From Siphonodentalium dalli (lineage: Eukaryota; Mollusca; Scaphopoda; Gadilida; Siphonodentaliidae): DNA of 64,000 bases. Location of the stretch: positions 136,097,989-136,161,988 of the forward strand of contig CP136068.1 in the NCBI GenBank assembly GCA_032622095.1, in the 5' to 3' direction. The notes beneath the pieces are model-generated. The model saw only the letters and a list, made by a program, of their open reading frames with translations, was not told the origin of the DNA and searched no databases. This document shows, piece after piece, positions 62,131-64,000 of this stretch. A program made the translations under genes and the position numbers. Positions within the stretch are counted from its first letter, which is position 1; each line of letters opens with the position of its first letter.

Positions 62131-64000
62131 TAATCTCTGTAAATATCGTGTATTTGGAGTTTTACATGGATCATACACACCGTGTAATATGTGTCCGCTG
62201 ACAACCCAATCATTGCCACTGTGTTTGACCACAGTGAGTTAAACTCTGAACCGCTGAAGAGCCGTTGACTGGGACGAAGTCGTCAGGCCGCTTAAAATAA
62301 TTATTCGCGCGATAACTGAAATGGTCGACGTTCTGTTTAAATCATTGTCAGTATATATTCTATTGATGTTAATACCAGTGATGGCCTCTTCCACAACGCA
62401 GGGGGCTATGACCCCCAACATACACGGGGAGCTATATTATCCCAGAAGCTACCGAATTCACCATTGCATATTTCCTCGACGGGGGGTGTGCACGCAGCAC
62501 CCTGAGTCCTGACACCCTGCTTTATAAATATCGAAGTCATGTCTGTCGTGTCTGTTTTCCACGAGTGATTAATCTAATATGCAGCAATTTAAGCTATTCA
62601 TATAATTATGAACATATTATACACCTTTAAATTTGAATGCATGGTGTTGCTGTTTGTCTTCATTCGGCGAAAGGGTTGCCTAGCTACGAGTTCCCAACTA
62701 CGTCACCTTTCATCTCTTGTGTTATACAGTTATACATGTAACGCAAAATTTACAACTATGGAATATTTAAGTAAAACATTATATTGTAATTCTTGTCCAG
62801 ATAATCCCGGCTGATACATTCAATTAACTCCCTTAGTTATTGGAAGCTTTCGAGAACCAGCCCCTCCCCCAATCATGGATTATTGTCGAAAATGTTATAA
62901 TTCAAGCTTGTGACAGGTAGGAGCTTGTTCAACCTTTGGCTTGAGAAACATATATATAAATGGGGGGGGGGGGGGGTGGGTGTCACTCTTTTTAATTTCA
63001 ACGCTGTACCTGCATTATTTTTTGGCGCTATAATGAATATTTGCAATCCCAATTGAATTAATGTTATCACATGAGCTCGCTCTCAAATTATCAGAGAAAT
63101 CTCAACAAGCCGGTATCATCCTATAAAAGAATTCTGCATATTTTATTTCTGTTTTGGATGACCCTGTTTCCAAGAAATGACAGAAACAAATCAAGTATAA
63201 AATCGACCGGCTCTAATCCACTTTTCGAAATGAATTATAACTCGTGAAAAACAGCAACATATATCAGACAAGAATTACTCATTTCGGCATCCATGAAAGA
63301 AGACATGTTTATGACTGGCCTGAAATTTCTTGATGGCAGTTTGTTTGATAATGGCTTATAACTACTCACTGGTGAAATTGACCTCTCGCGCGCAGGTGAT
63401 TACTTTTGTCAATTATTGGTGTGGCCATGTAAAATACATGTATTTTACATACAGACATTACATGCATGTGTGTATCCACCCATAGCAAACAATTTCATTA
63501 GGTGAATGTATGCTACATACTCACACTGTCCAATCGGCTCGCGGAATACCAGTGTGAACGTCAGAATACCAATGCTCCACAGGAGAATATCAGTGTTTTA
63601 AAGCGATATAATGGTATAATAATTAGAACTGGACGGCTAAATAACGACACAAGAGACAATGGAAAGGTATATACGATCAGTTTTGCATTTACCCAGTGGA
63701 GGGGTGACCTGGTGATGTGCAGTTCGACTCTGGGCGATCTGGTCTTTGTTTAAAGCAGAAACATAGGGCGAAGAAACTCGTAGGGGGAGGTCAAATTTTG
63801 CCCTAATCGGTATTCTACTGCGTTTTATTTAATTCCTGAGCATAACTTTCGGAATCTTTTATAAAATTCCGACAGCGGAATCTATCGGCAATACGTGCAC
63901 ATCGAAATCACTGGCGCGTATCAGTTGGAAATACACGAAAATAAATCGAAACGAGGGGCGGTGATCACAGAAAATGGCACGGCGAACTACCAGTGCATGC
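62131..64000. other. No recognisable gene
   Basis: A poly-G tract (62961-62976). AT-rich DNA with short frames. Nothing else recognised up to the window end. Confidence 0.5.

Overview
The window is animal nuclear DNA: AT-rich, almost free of long host ORFs, and packed with eukaryotic transposons (Helitrons, LINE, Penelope-like and gypsy relics, hAT, TTAA-type, Tc1/mariner-type and Harbinger-type miniature elements). The few host coding pieces are exons of secreted proteins (two C-type lectin exons, one signal-peptide plus PAN-like exon). This suits a marine invertebrate. Tandem-repeat-bearing Helitrons next to CTGT microsatellites recall bivalve repeats, so a mollusc or another spiralian is my guess, not a demonstrated fact.

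The centrepiece is an almost complete 17.1 kb Polinton/Maverick (adintovirus-like) element at 36337..53467. It has about 353-bp terminal inverted repeats, 5'-AGTAGTAAT ends and a 6-bp target duplication AATGTA. It sits inside a TTAA-type miniature element, and a second, uninterrupted copy of that element at 14692..15081 shows the empty site. Thirteen closely packed minus-strand genes (37074..49019) encode the adenain-like protease, a conserved unknown, a double-jelly-roll capsid candidate, a basic core-type protein, a penton-like protein, a small membrane protein, an integrase with chromodomain (split by one frameshift), unknown and core-type proteins, the packaging ATPase, another unknown and protein-primed DNA polymerase B.

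The right end (49019..53100) is built differently. PolB and a zinc-knuckle gene diverge from a near-perfect 198-bp palindrome that gives both proteins the same first 32 residues. Next come two divergent gene pairs. Their roughly 0.59-kb intergenic regions are near-identical copies and each has inverted arms about 45-65 bp from the two start codons, yet the genes they drive are unrelated. All four genes end within about 15-25 nt in a copy of the metazoan replication-dependent histone mRNA 3' stem-loop (GGCCCTTTTCAGGGCC). One gene has a second, compensatorily changed stem-loop. I read this as an accessory-gene cassette with exchangeable cargo and histone-type, possibly S-phase-linked, mRNA 3' ends. 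I know of no earlier description.

Left flank (1..36336): a LINE relic (3543..7690) carrying a hAT-like insert and a TTAA element, each with clean target duplications; a head-to-tail array of Helitrons (to 11183); Penelope-like and second LINE relics (12125..14687); TTAA elements; a degenerate about 200-bp tandem array; lectin pieces (18.9-28.6 kb); and several foldback elements. Right flank (53737..64000): a second Helitron array, the PAN-like exon, TTAA elements, a hAT-like end and a gypsy protease fragment. Long stretches hold nothing I can recognise.
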